Source: Betaproteobacteria bacterium HGW-Betaproteobacteria-16 (GTDB taxonomy: Bacteria > Pseudomonadota > Gammaproteobacteria > Burkholderiales > Burkholderiaceae_C). Taken from it: DNA of 64,000 bases. The DNA is taken from NCBI GenBank assembly GCA_002840835.1, contig PHCQ01000003.1:82254-146253 (forward strand). The letters run 5' to 3'. The notes beneath the pieces were generated by a model, which was given only the letters and a program-made list of their open reading frames with translations, had not been told where the DNA came from and made no database searches. Of the stretch, positions 22,401-28,918 are shown in pieces. The translations under genes and the position numbers were made by a program. Within the stretch, counting starts at the first letter, position 1. Every line of letters starts with the position of its first letter.

Positions 22401-22893
22401 CGTACAACCCCACCCGCAAGCCGGCGAAAGCCGACACGCTTGCCACCAGTTGTGCAATGCGTCGCGCCTGGTCCGAAGCCAGGGCATTCATCGGGTAAAT
22501 CACCAGCGCCTTGATACCCGACTCACCCGCGGCGCGTGCGCGAGCACAGTGGTCCAGCACCGGGTAGAGGAAACACTCGGTCTTGCCGCTGCCCGTACCC
22601 GTGGCCACCAGCGTGCTGGCGGCTTGACGTTGGCTGGAGAGGCGTTGCCAGGATTGTTCTTGGTGGCTGAACCCCGGAAAGGCTGTTTCGAAGGTGGTGA
22701 AGAAGTCGCGTCCGGTCTGCCCAGGTTCGAAGGGCAGGCCCACCTGCACATATGGCCCTTTCAGCCACGCTGACTCATCCTCGACGAACCGGCTCATCAA
22801 GCCGTGCATGAATGCATCAGCTGGTTCGAATGCGGTGACCAAGAACTGTTTCAGACCGGACTGGATATCTTTTGCCAGCAGCGATGGGAGCAT
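16486..22893 (-). CDS. Giant DUF1998 DEAD/DEAH helicase, DruE-like, with restriction-endonuclease-like segment
   Basis: This 2135-residue superfamily 2 helicase has Walker A ATGTGSGKTE near 97-106, DELH box near 232-235 and the arginine-finger motif MGRAGRRDGNA near 1050. Several zinc knuckles follow (CSQC, CVSCG/CLACG, CPGCG, FCPSCH/CPRCGD, CKHCG). A DUF1998-type cysteine cluster (CSCNEDPEKDGCYRCLYQYR) lies near 1625-1650. Around 1760-1800 there is a Vsr/PD-(D/E)XK-like stretch (PDFVIWPW, then AVFCDGWAYHKD). Size and architecture resemble Druantia DruE; DrmA/DrmB of DISARM split related functions over two genes. It probably translocates on DNA. The DruE comparison is from memory of the family. 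Confidence 0.85.
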   Translation of the reverse strand: MLPSLLAKDIQSGLKQFLVTAFEPADAFMHGLMSRFVEDESAWLKGPYVQVGLPFEPGQTGRDFFTTFETAFPGFSHQEQSWQRLSSQRQAASTLVATGTGSGKTECFLYPVLDHCARARAAGESGIKALVIYPMNALASDQARRIAQLVASVSAFAGLRVGLYVGGNAGAPGEGVVMRPNNVITDRETLRKHPPDILLTNYKMLDYLMLRPKDRQLWSTNGPDTLRYVVVDELHTFDGAQGTDLALLLRRLQARLKVPKNYLICAGTSATLGGTSDTGPLREYARQIFGVPFGEDSVVTENRQSVGIFLEDATVDFMFLFRPELNDTLEPAQYATPEAAVEAWFALFFPDEPKPVDVSDKTWRKGLGQLLKRHQLFVNLLKLLKGSAVGYDELAEAFARNMPAANNAQVRSVLDALLVLVAWALREGNQPLVTLRLQLWVRELRRMVGKLSVSADDVKFRSERDLPGERDGVYLPMVQCSQCRTTGWLSRMVQGSNKLSTQLDEIYNTWFARRPEAARLYAAQSIGRSHVEGVNQQVCVSCGNVQQGNEACLACGHQELLPVFRVTAQRTQVVGQAQYTRHDNTCPGCGEQNQLLLLGARNATLGSQVVESSWASVFNDDKKLIAFSDSVQDAAHRAGFFGARTYLNNVRTALAHVMDELAKPSLTWAEFLTLSEGQFDQPGSILHMPPENLVSEFLGPNMAWQHDWAVELQQHQRLSANSRLPGRVKKRLLWQAFSEMTYFSQRGRTLERIGKATLSVPWVKVDAAATALMPTLREQFGLREVEQNTVTQWLWGALTHMRRRGGVMHPELTVYAGDGNVYGWLKSGGRNEWTPKMGEHSPRPVFLTLGTQRDFDKLSGTTRATWYDRWAMAALGGQALVDKKMAAELYKAALGVLQAEGVLLLTQHHQGDTYALNPDVLELDTDVAFVTTAGNKRRLAVSRRDAEHLLGMPCLDAVESHYEVLIPTAASWWARRFSQGDLRRVITAEHTGLLERPVREALESRFKDKHPKPWYENLLSATPTLEMGVDIGDLSSVMLCSVPPNQASFLQRMGRAGRRDGNAMTTTLADGSSPHDLYFFAETEEMISGEVSPPGVFLQAAEVLRRQLFAFCMDDWVASLRSTTALPDKTSQALDAMDQAKQDRFPYIFCDYVLAHDERLFQGFVQLLAEDVGEVVRTRLLDFMQGQGQVDGLRTRLLKALEELLEERRSYKKRKDELDKAKARAQQQPQDESTRAEIDNLLRERDKLLELIKEINTRDLLNTLTDAGLIPNYAFPEAGVELKSVLWRKRGSDEPGQGAYVTLTTQKYERPAHSALSEFAPENRFYANQRRVEVDQINMNLAKADDWRFCPSCHHMQNLAVEADVHATCPRCGDAMWSDAAQKRTLLRFKQAIANSNDADVRIDDSAEDREPKYYVRQLMADFLPSSIREAWQLSTGALPFGFEFISRATFRDVNFGELSKPGEAFKVADKESSRPGFRLCKHCGKVQKPPRRNSDPGGQSHSFDCPKHGSDDPANLLECLYLYREFESEALRILVPYTKNGVDERVVQSFMAAVQLGLKKRFGGKVDHLRMVLQDEPGKDGGPRKHYVMLYDSVPGGTGYLHQLLAHDAGTLSEVLKLALEALNTCSCNEDPEKDGCYRCLYQYRLGRSMEQVSRDMAKAVLSELVASLDQLERVETISDIFINPNFDSVLEARFIESLKRLGGVGGIPMVKLVQDIVNGKSGYVLEVGKQRYRVEPQCEVGTDQGVAFPSKPDFVIWPWAASSKRKPIAVFCDGWAYHKDSAREDAQKRSAIVAGGSMWVWSVTHNDVMSALAGSLDSDLDSPLVAMSRHNGTVAPPTVPRAQEKAFTQHQVARLLQWLATGADEQGQDAGLEQLRRNALWLGFLMIPSTSEDKTVCAHQMGQWLPRLPAAIREPGKGFAPCASNPNGVCSMTGWWPLSMAKGEIPSAGWTAPGVVALDVMSSDSESDLHLAWRRWLQLFNAVQCLPGVLLVTTSGLDGHDYDALSVDSSTQGAAPAQAADQAALHQAWAEAISRVLGDLNAGLTALAHAGAPIPEVGLELADEKGCVLADAEMAWTHAKVAVLRPDQDDLTQSWQDAGWTVVLLDESHTLVSGQPWPLAIAPLLGLELKNEE

Positions 22894-22960
22894 TCGAAAT
22901 TTCCTACATACACCAAAATATCGGGCGATTTGGCATTAGTGATAGTAGCGTCAAATCACT

Positions 22961-24808
22961 TCAGCAAGCGTCTTTATTGACGTAACTATCAAGCCACCGC
23001 GACTGATTAACGATTGGAATCAATGGCTCCATTGCTTCAACCTGCTTAATCGTTCCTATGTGAAGTTGACTCAATCCATAAGCAACCGATAGCCGGTCGT
23101 ATTCTCCCCGTGAGACGCCGTCTGCTCTCAGATTTCCTGGCAAAGTCAGTTCTCGATGAAGAGCGTTGAGCCAACTGCAGTTTGGCGTCTTATTCAGTGC
23201 TGATTTTAGATTTCTGTAAAATGCATGACGAGACCCCCCCCCGCAAAGAAAGAATGGCATTCCTGAAATGCTCTCCACAGGCAATAAATTCTCTTTCTTC
23301 GTTCTGTATAATACTCGTCCAGCTACTTGGTTCAAGATAAGATTGAAAAATTCATCGTCGGCGCTTTTTGCGCCTCCTGCCAATAGAACTTCGACACCCT
23401 CAACGTAATCCATATACGAGGCAGGGAAATGACCGCGATACTCGGTCGGAAGAAGGAGCGCTCCCATTTCTACTGCCGCTGCCTGACCATGCGCAGATAG
23501 ATTCAGATGAGCCTGCCACCATCGAGTCCGGTGGCGGTGCAGGTTGACAGCCCCATACGCTTCGACTGCGTTTGTAAAAAAACTGAAAGACGTCGTGCCG
23601 CTGGATGTCTTCTTAACTTTGAAAACACTGGCATCGACAGTACCTGCTCCCACGTCCACCATTAGGTATATGTTGGGGTGCCTAGGGTCGAACTGAACGG
23701 AGCTTACAAAGCCGTGAATCTGCGCGGCAAGTTCTGGCATTACCAAAATTTCGACTTCGTCGGGTTCATCCGAGGCTGGTTTTCGCTGTACCCATGCATC
23801 GAGGCATTGCTTGTGGGTGAGTCTCCCTTCTTGGCCAGCCAAGCTCCATGCGACTTCACCCAGTCTTTTGAACAATTGAGCACTTTGGGCAGATGTCGCT
23901 TGGTCAGCAGGTTGACCTATCGCCAACGACCAAAGAATATCCGCTTGAATATATTGTTCCCCTCGTTCGCGGAACAGCCATGCACGAGACGCTCGAATGA
24001 CAAGCGCAAGGTATGCGCAGACCCTTGCACATTTAGTAGGGTCTGACGGAGCAGCTAGCATCGATAGCTTTAAATCGTTGTGGAGCGGGCCCGTATCTCC
24101 TAATTTGTAGTTTTCGCCGTCATCGCTAAGGTGGGATGGCAGAAGGTAGGAGGCCACTCCCGCAGTGTTCAAAAAGGGGACCGCATAAGCTTCCTTGAGA
24201 GAGCGGTCTCCAATCACGACCTTCGTACACGAGGTCCCAAAGTCTATGCCTATGACGACTTCGCGAGCTGTTATTTTTCTTGCATCTGGAACACCTGTTA
24301 GGGCACCAAGATTTTCATCAAATTCAGCATGCAAGTTTTCAGTGTATTGCAAAGGCTTCCAAGCTAACCTTGCCTCCCGAAGGTACTTAAGTCGAATTTC
24401 GGGCGCCTGAGGTGTGGGAGGCCTCTCAGCTTTCTGCCGCAAATCAACAGGAGCGTTGTAGCGGGGTGGTGAACGCCGAGCGGGCTTCGCCTGCAGCCTT
24501 TCTTGTGCTCGCTTGCGCTGGCGCAAGTACTCTTGAGCATTCCCCCCTTTTTTGTTTTTCCCCCTTTTTGGCTCAATACTTGGTTGAGTATTTTCCGTGG
24601 AAGCATTTACGTTGGCTAGCGAGACCTCACCACGAAGCAGGCTGGTAATTGCGTTGGCGGGGTTCTGCTTTCCAGGGGCTGGTAACAGCGGAAGCTTTAG
24701 TGTGGTCTTTGCTGTTGTGGTTGCTAGGTCTGAAGGACCAATGCTTTGTTTGGAATCATTTGCGGCTTGAAGCGCTGCTTCATAAGCTTGCTTAAACGAC
24801 AATGCCAT
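22961..24808 (-). CDS. Hsp70/actin-superfamily ATPase in the defence operon
   Basis: This 615-residue protein has the sugar-kinase/Hsp70/actin core: phosphate-1 GIDFGTSCTKVV near 185, phosphate-2 VDVGAGTVDASVF near 383 and adenosine motif FLCGGGSRHAF near 519. The first 170 residues are K/R/P-rich and look disordered. No canonical Hsp70 substrate-binding domain or C-terminal lid is seen. It lies 16 bases after the SNF2 gene and 67 bases before the giant helicase gene. The gene is visibly more AT-rich than its neighbours, suggesting a separate origin. Its job is unknown; an ATP-dependent switch or scaffold is one possibility. Confidence 0.8.
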   Translation of the reverse strand: MALSFKQAYEAALQAANDSKQSIGPSDLATTTAKTTLKLPLLPAPGKQNPANAITSLLRGEVSLANVNASTENTQPSIEPKRGKNKKGGNAQEYLRQRKRAQERLQAKPARRSPPRYNAPVDLRQKAERPPTPQAPEIRLKYLREARLAWKPLQYTENLHAEFDENLGALTGVPDARKITAREVVIGIDFGTSCTKVVIGDRSLKEAYAVPFLNTAGVASYLLPSHLSDDGENYKLGDTGPLHNDLKLSMLAAPSDPTKCARVCAYLALVIRASRAWLFRERGEQYIQADILWSLAIGQPADQATSAQSAQLFKRLGEVAWSLAGQEGRLTHKQCLDAWVQRKPASDEPDEVEILVMPELAAQIHGFVSSVQFDPRHPNIYLMVDVGAGTVDASVFKVKKTSSGTTSFSFFTNAVEAYGAVNLHRHRTRWWQAHLNLSAHGQAAAVEMGALLLPTEYRGHFPASYMDYVEGVEVLLAGGAKSADDEFFNLILNQVAGRVLYRTKKENLLPVESISGMPFFLCGGGSRHAFYRNLKSALNKTPNCSWLNALHRELTLPGNLRADGVSRGEYDRLSVAYGLSQLHIGTIKQVEAMEPLIPIVNQSRWLDSYVNKDAC

Positions 24809-24824
24809 GCCCCCTCCATTTTTC

Positions 24825-27800
24825 CTAATTTACCCGAATCACGCCGGATGAGACGTCTTTCTGACGTGGGTCAAGCGCTTCCTTCAAACTGTTTGCGTGC
24901 TTTCTTTCTTCGTACTTTGCCTCTAACTTTTTCAGCTTTCCAAGCTCCATAGCAATTACTCTTTTGTGCTTCGGATTAGATGAAGCTTGGAAAAGCTTTA
25001 CCCGCTGCTCGATGGCAGTGCGTCGCCGTTGAACATCTTTGTCCAGCGACGCGTTCATCTCGCGAATACGGTCCCGATTCTCTCGAAGCTGCGAAGCCTT
25101 GGTGTTGATAAATCTTTCTTCGATGGACGCACGACAGTCATCTTGCAGGGCAGCTGCCTTCTCGTGCTCCATCACGTTCCGTGCAGTGGCGTGCCAGTCC
25201 ATTCCGTGCAGCGCGGCTGCGTTCACCAGGGTCTCTGCTACATCGTCTTCGAGAACTTCCCCCGTCTGCAGAGAACGGGCCTCATAGACGAGTCGCTCCA
25301 CGTCCCTTGGCCCGGCGAACGTCCAACGGACAATCACGTACACATAAGTACCTGAGGGCACTTCACCTGCCTTGGCGGATGTCAGTTCCACCGCCGTCGT
25401 AGGGTAGTAAACCGGACCCTTCTCCGCGGCATTCTGTCTTTCAGAAATGAAGCGAATCAACGGGTGGTCCTGGGTGATTTTTTCGACCCCCCTTAAGACA
25501 TTGCCCGCTTGGTTGTCAAACCATAAAGTGTTTGGGGTGGTGGCGAGAATGGAAGTACGTCCAAGTAGCTTGGCGCTCGACAAGAACGCGTTGAACGCCA
25601 CGCGCCCCTCAATCGACAGCTCAAGCTTTCCTTTCCGAACCGTCTCATCAGACACCAGCAAGCGAGAGCCGGGGAACTCAGCCTCCAAATAGTCCTTGAC
25701 GAAGTAGTAAAGGTCATCTCCTCTGATGAACCGACCGAGGTCGAAGGCAGCCTTGGCCTTGTTCTGAATGAAGTCCCCGTGCCCCAACAGCTCTGCCGAC
25801 CTTGTGTCCAATTGCTCCTGAGCAAGGCGCAGGTTCTCGAGCGCAATTGCAGTTTGTTCAATACGGCGAGCTTCGTCTTCCGGCGTGAGCTTGTGTGAGA
25901 GCAAGTCCGTGGTCAATCGTCGAACCTCGTCCCCCAGGATGTCCTCCATCGCGCCGAGGGCGGACTTGAAGATGTTGAGTCGGGTCAACAAGCGTTCGTG
26001 AACCCGCTCATCCAGCGTGTCTGCGTACACAAGATTCCAGATGAGAATCTTGGAAGCCTCTTGGCCAATCCGGTCGATACGGCCAATCCGCTGCTCAACC
26101 TTGGCAGGGTTCCATGGCAAGTCGTAGTTCACAAGCAAGCTGGAGAACTGAAGGTCAACCCCCTCGGAGGCCACCTCGGAGGAGAGGAGGATGGGTGGAC
26201 CATCCTCCCGTTCGAAGGCTTGCAGGACTGCCTGCTTGTCCATTCCGCCGTACAGAACGGCGGACTGTATTCCCATTTCTGCAAGCCGCCGAGCCAGGTA
26301 CTTCAAAGTATTTCGGTAGAAGGCAAACAGAACGACCTTTTTGCCCGGGTTGTCGCGCCAGTATGCTTTTAGTCCTCGGCTCAGCTCCAAAAACTTGGAG
26401 TCATGGGTCGCCAAAGCGGCCTCGTCACCGCATTCCCGAGCAATAGCTGAGAGCGTTCTCAGCAGTTCACCAGAACCTTTATCTGGCTTGAATGAACCCG
26501 GGGAACGCTGCGGCCTATCTGGTTTCTCTTCATACAACCGGTCTAGCTCCCCTTCATTCTCATCGTCTTCGACAGCTCCTTTGTCCGAGGATGCACAGAG
26601 TCGCTCTTTCCACCCCTCGCAGGCCGCCGCCATACAGCTTGACATTTGGCGCTGGGGGATGGTCAAGAGAAAGCCTTCAGCCGCATCGGTCTCCTCGCAG
26701 TAGTCCCTCACGGCATCCGTCACACGGTCGTAGAAGGTCCGCTCCGTTTCGCTCATTTCCACCCGCAGGGTGACAGGCTCTCGCTGAACCCGGAACTCGC
26801 TCACGTCCCTTTTCAAGGTTCTGGTGATGACCTTGGCACGAGGATTCACTCGGTCGAGCAGCTCGGCATACTCCGCACGCCCTCGCGTCGACTGAAGCTG
26901 TTCGTCAGTCGGTAGGTGTCCCAACAAGTGCTGGATTTGCTCGCTGTCATCAAACCAGCGCAATTCGACGGATTCGACCAGGGCGGCTTGAAATTCACTC
27001 CTTGTGACGGGGCCAGCCTGAAGTCGGTCACGCAGGGCGACGATAGGTGCATTGGCCCTGACCGACAGGTCATAAATCCACTCAAGAGCGAAAGCGTCCT
27101 CGTCCAAAAGTTGCAGCAGGTTAAACAAATCCGTACTGCGCATCTGTATCGGGGTGGCCGAAAGAAGGGCCAACCCATCGGCGACCGGGCGCAACAACGA
27201 TGCAAACCTATGCGTCTGTGTTCCCTTGTTTCGCAGGTAGTGGGCTTCGTCAACTATCACCAAGTCCAACAAGGGTTCATCGTCGGCTGACTCCTGCAGA
27301 AAACGAGCCAGTTGGGCAGCAGAAGAATTTGAGGCCTCCTCCTCTGCGTTCCAGCCTTTGGGGGGACGAGTGCCCTGCATGCTCACAACCAGCGCCATTT
27401 CCTCCATCGGGTTCTCACGTGCCTTTTGCAGTCGCTCCAGCAACTCCCCTGCATCCACCTTCTCCGCCTTGACGCCGAAGCGATTGAGGAGCTCGTTGCA
27501 CCACTTGTCCCGCAGAATGGCAGGGCAGACCACCAAAAGCCGACGTGCATCCTGGCGCGCCCGCAGCTCCGTCCAGATGAGGCCCGCTTCAATCGTTTTC
27601 CCTAAGCCCACCTCGTCCGCAATCACGATGCCTCGGCTTGGCGAGTCCAGGAACTGAAGGACAGGCTTGAACTGATAGGGCAAGAACTTGGTGTTGGTGG
27701 CGTTCAGGCTGTAGATGAGGTTGGCCAGCCGACCACTCAATCGGTAGTATGTGATGGCCCCTCTCAGATGTGCAGCACCACCGTAGCTACCACGCTGCAT

Positions 27801-27986
27801 GAGCAGATAGGGGTCGGTAACTTCGGCTTCTACCTTTTCCAGGGTGGCCGCTAACACGGGCTCAATGCCGTCTGGGAATGAAACAACCAATCGCTGTCGC
27901 CGACCTTCCCCAATGGGAGGGTCACTGGTCAAGACCCCGATTCGACTCGGGTTGTCCTTCAACCGGACTCGGTCACCGGGTTGCAT
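24825..27986 (-). CDS. SNF2/RapA-like DNA translocase
   Basis: This 1053-residue Swi2/Snf2 protein has Walker A DEVGLGKTIEAGLIW at about 124-138, DEAHYLRNKGT near 247, SATPIQMRS shortly after, and motif VI QRIGRIDRIGQ near 632. The N terminus (PGDRVRLKDNPSRIG) looks like a small SH3/tudor-like barrel as in RapA. The C-terminal 300 residues are coiled and charged. Its start overlaps the preceding micro-gene by 14 bases. It is one of two distinct SNF2 proteins in this operon. RapA-like enzymes act on RNA polymerase or remodel DNA-bound proteins; here defence-related translocation is inferred from context. Confidence 0.87.
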   Translation of the reverse strand: MQPGDRVRLKDNPSRIGVLTSDPPIGEGRRQRLVVSFPDGIEPVLAATLEKVEAEVTDPYLLMQRGSYGGAAHLRGAITYYRLSGRLANLIYSLNATNTKFLPYQFKPVLQFLDSPSRGIVIADEVGLGKTIEAGLIWTELRARQDARRLLVVCPAILRDKWCNELLNRFGVKAEKVDAGELLERLQKARENPMEEMALVVSMQGTRPPKGWNAEEEASNSSAAQLARFLQESADDEPLLDLVIVDEAHYLRNKGTQTHRFASLLRPVADGLALLSATPIQMRSTDLFNLLQLLDEDAFALEWIYDLSVRANAPIVALRDRLQAGPVTRSEFQAALVESVELRWFDDSEQIQHLLGHLPTDEQLQSTRGRAEYAELLDRVNPRAKVITRTLKRDVSEFRVQREPVTLRVEMSETERTFYDRVTDAVRDYCEETDAAEGFLLTIPQRQMSSCMAAACEGWKERLCASSDKGAVEDDENEGELDRLYEEKPDRPQRSPGSFKPDKGSGELLRTLSAIARECGDEAALATHDSKFLELSRGLKAYWRDNPGKKVVLFAFYRNTLKYLARRLAEMGIQSAVLYGGMDKQAVLQAFEREDGPPILLSSEVASEGVDLQFSSLLVNYDLPWNPAKVEQRIGRIDRIGQEASKILIWNLVYADTLDERVHERLLTRLNIFKSALGAMEDILGDEVRRLTTDLLSHKLTPEDEARRIEQTAIALENLRLAQEQLDTRSAELLGHGDFIQNKAKAAFDLGRFIRGDDLYYFVKDYLEAEFPGSRLLVSDETVRKGKLELSIEGRVAFNAFLSSAKLLGRTSILATTPNTLWFDNQAGNVLRGVEKITQDHPLIRFISERQNAAEKGPVYYPTTAVELTSAKAGEVPSGTYVYVIVRWTFAGPRDVERLVYEARSLQTGEVLEDDVAETLVNAAALHGMDWHATARNVMEHEKAAALQDDCRASIEERFINTKASQLRENRDRIREMNASLDKDVQRRRTAIEQRVKLFQASSNPKHKRVIAMELGKLKKLEAKYEERKHANSLKEALDPRQKDVSSGVIRVN

Positions 27987-28131
27987 GCATCTGCCCTCGC
28001 GTCAACACATGAACCTCGTTGCCTTCCAAACTTGCATCCGTCTTGACGTTGCCTGCGGCTGAAAGTAGGCGTCGAGCCTCGGCCTGTCTTTGGCAGTTCT
28101 TGGACATGGAGAGCAGCTGGCTTTGCTTCAT
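27973..28131 (-). CDS. 52-residue overlapping micro-gene
   Basis: The ATG at 28131 overlaps the stop of the upstream gene in ATGA, and the last 14 bases overlap the start of the SNF2 gene. The predicted protein is basic and polar (MKQSQLLSMSKNCQRQAEAR at its N terminus) and I recognise no family. Gene-spanning overlaps on both sides are a strong sign of real, translationally coupled coding. An in-frame ATG at 28167 would overlap the upstream gene by 40 bases and seems less likely. Confidence 0.6.
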   Translation of the reverse strand: MKQSQLLSMSKNCQRQAEARRLLSAAGNVKTDASLEGNEVHVLTRGQMHATR

Positions 28132-28853
28132 TTCCGCTTGCCCTTCTTGGGCGAAGTGGGCCGCCATCCCAGAACCTGCTCCACGTGCTGCCAGGTGTCG
28201 TTCAGCAGCTTGCGCTCCCCGACAGCTTGTACCCCCTCACGAAGGTCGTTCAGGGGAAACCAACGTCCACCTGGTTCTTCGTAAAAGAGGCGTGTGTACA
28301 CATTTCCGGTGTTGGAGATACGGTGCGTTTCATAGGCCTGTGACAGCAGGGTCAGCGCGTGATTGAGGCTGATGGCGTTTTGTGTCGCAAACCCTGAAGG
28401 CATTAAGACGGTGCTCCCTACCAGCTCGGTGCGCTCGAGGCCTTTGAGTTTTAACCACAGTCCACCAGGCTCAACCACCGTGACCAAATCCATCTGGCGG
28501 GATTTGGGTTTGCTGGGGCCAAGCGTGACGCACTCGAATCGCGTCGTACCAGGTGGGACACTCGGTGGGAACACCTCGGGCCACTTACCGACTCTTGCCC
28601 CCTTCTTGCTCTGGTCGCTCAGCGCGACATGCAGGCGCGCTCCTTCATGGAGTATCTTGATGACGAGCTCTTGGCTGACGCGCTTTCGAAAATCCTCGTC
28701 AGTGATGCCATCCGCATTGATGGTGAGTTCACCAAGCGTGCCCTCTCTGACTGGAACGTCGCCCCCATAGAAAAACTCCCAATGGTCGCCGACGCGTTTG
28801 ACGGGCACCGTAACCTTGGCGCGCCAATCTGGGTTGAAGTAGCCCCCTGTCAT
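28128..28853 (-). CDS. Unknown defence-operon protein (241 aa)
   Basis: I do not recognise a family. The protein is soluble, with alternating hydrophobic stretches typical of a beta-rich fold (AKVTVPVKRVGDHWEFFYGG, then LVIKILHEGARLHVALSDQ) and a basic tail ending PKKGKRK. There is no membrane segment or nucleotide-binding motif. It lies 65 bases downstream of the DUF262 gene and overlaps the micro-gene by four bases, so it is probably a dedicated subunit of the system, perhaps DNA- or methyltransferase-associated. That role is inference from position only. Confidence 0.7.
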   Translation of the reverse strand: MTGGYFNPDWRAKVTVPVKRVGDHWEFFYGGDVPVREGTLGELTINADGITDEDFRKRVSQELVIKILHEGARLHVALSDQSKKGARVGKWPEVFPPSVPPGTTRFECVTLGPSKPKSRQMDLVTVVEPGGLWLKLKGLERTELVGSTVLMPSGFATQNAISLNHALTLLSQAYETHRISNTGNVYTRLFYEEPGGRWFPLNDLREGVQAVGERKLLNDTWQHVEQVLGWRPTSPKKGKRK

Positions 28854-28918
28854 CGCTCTAACCCCCGGCTGCCTTTGGGAGCCCGAATGCGACAGCTTGT
28901 TGCATCAGACTTCTCATT

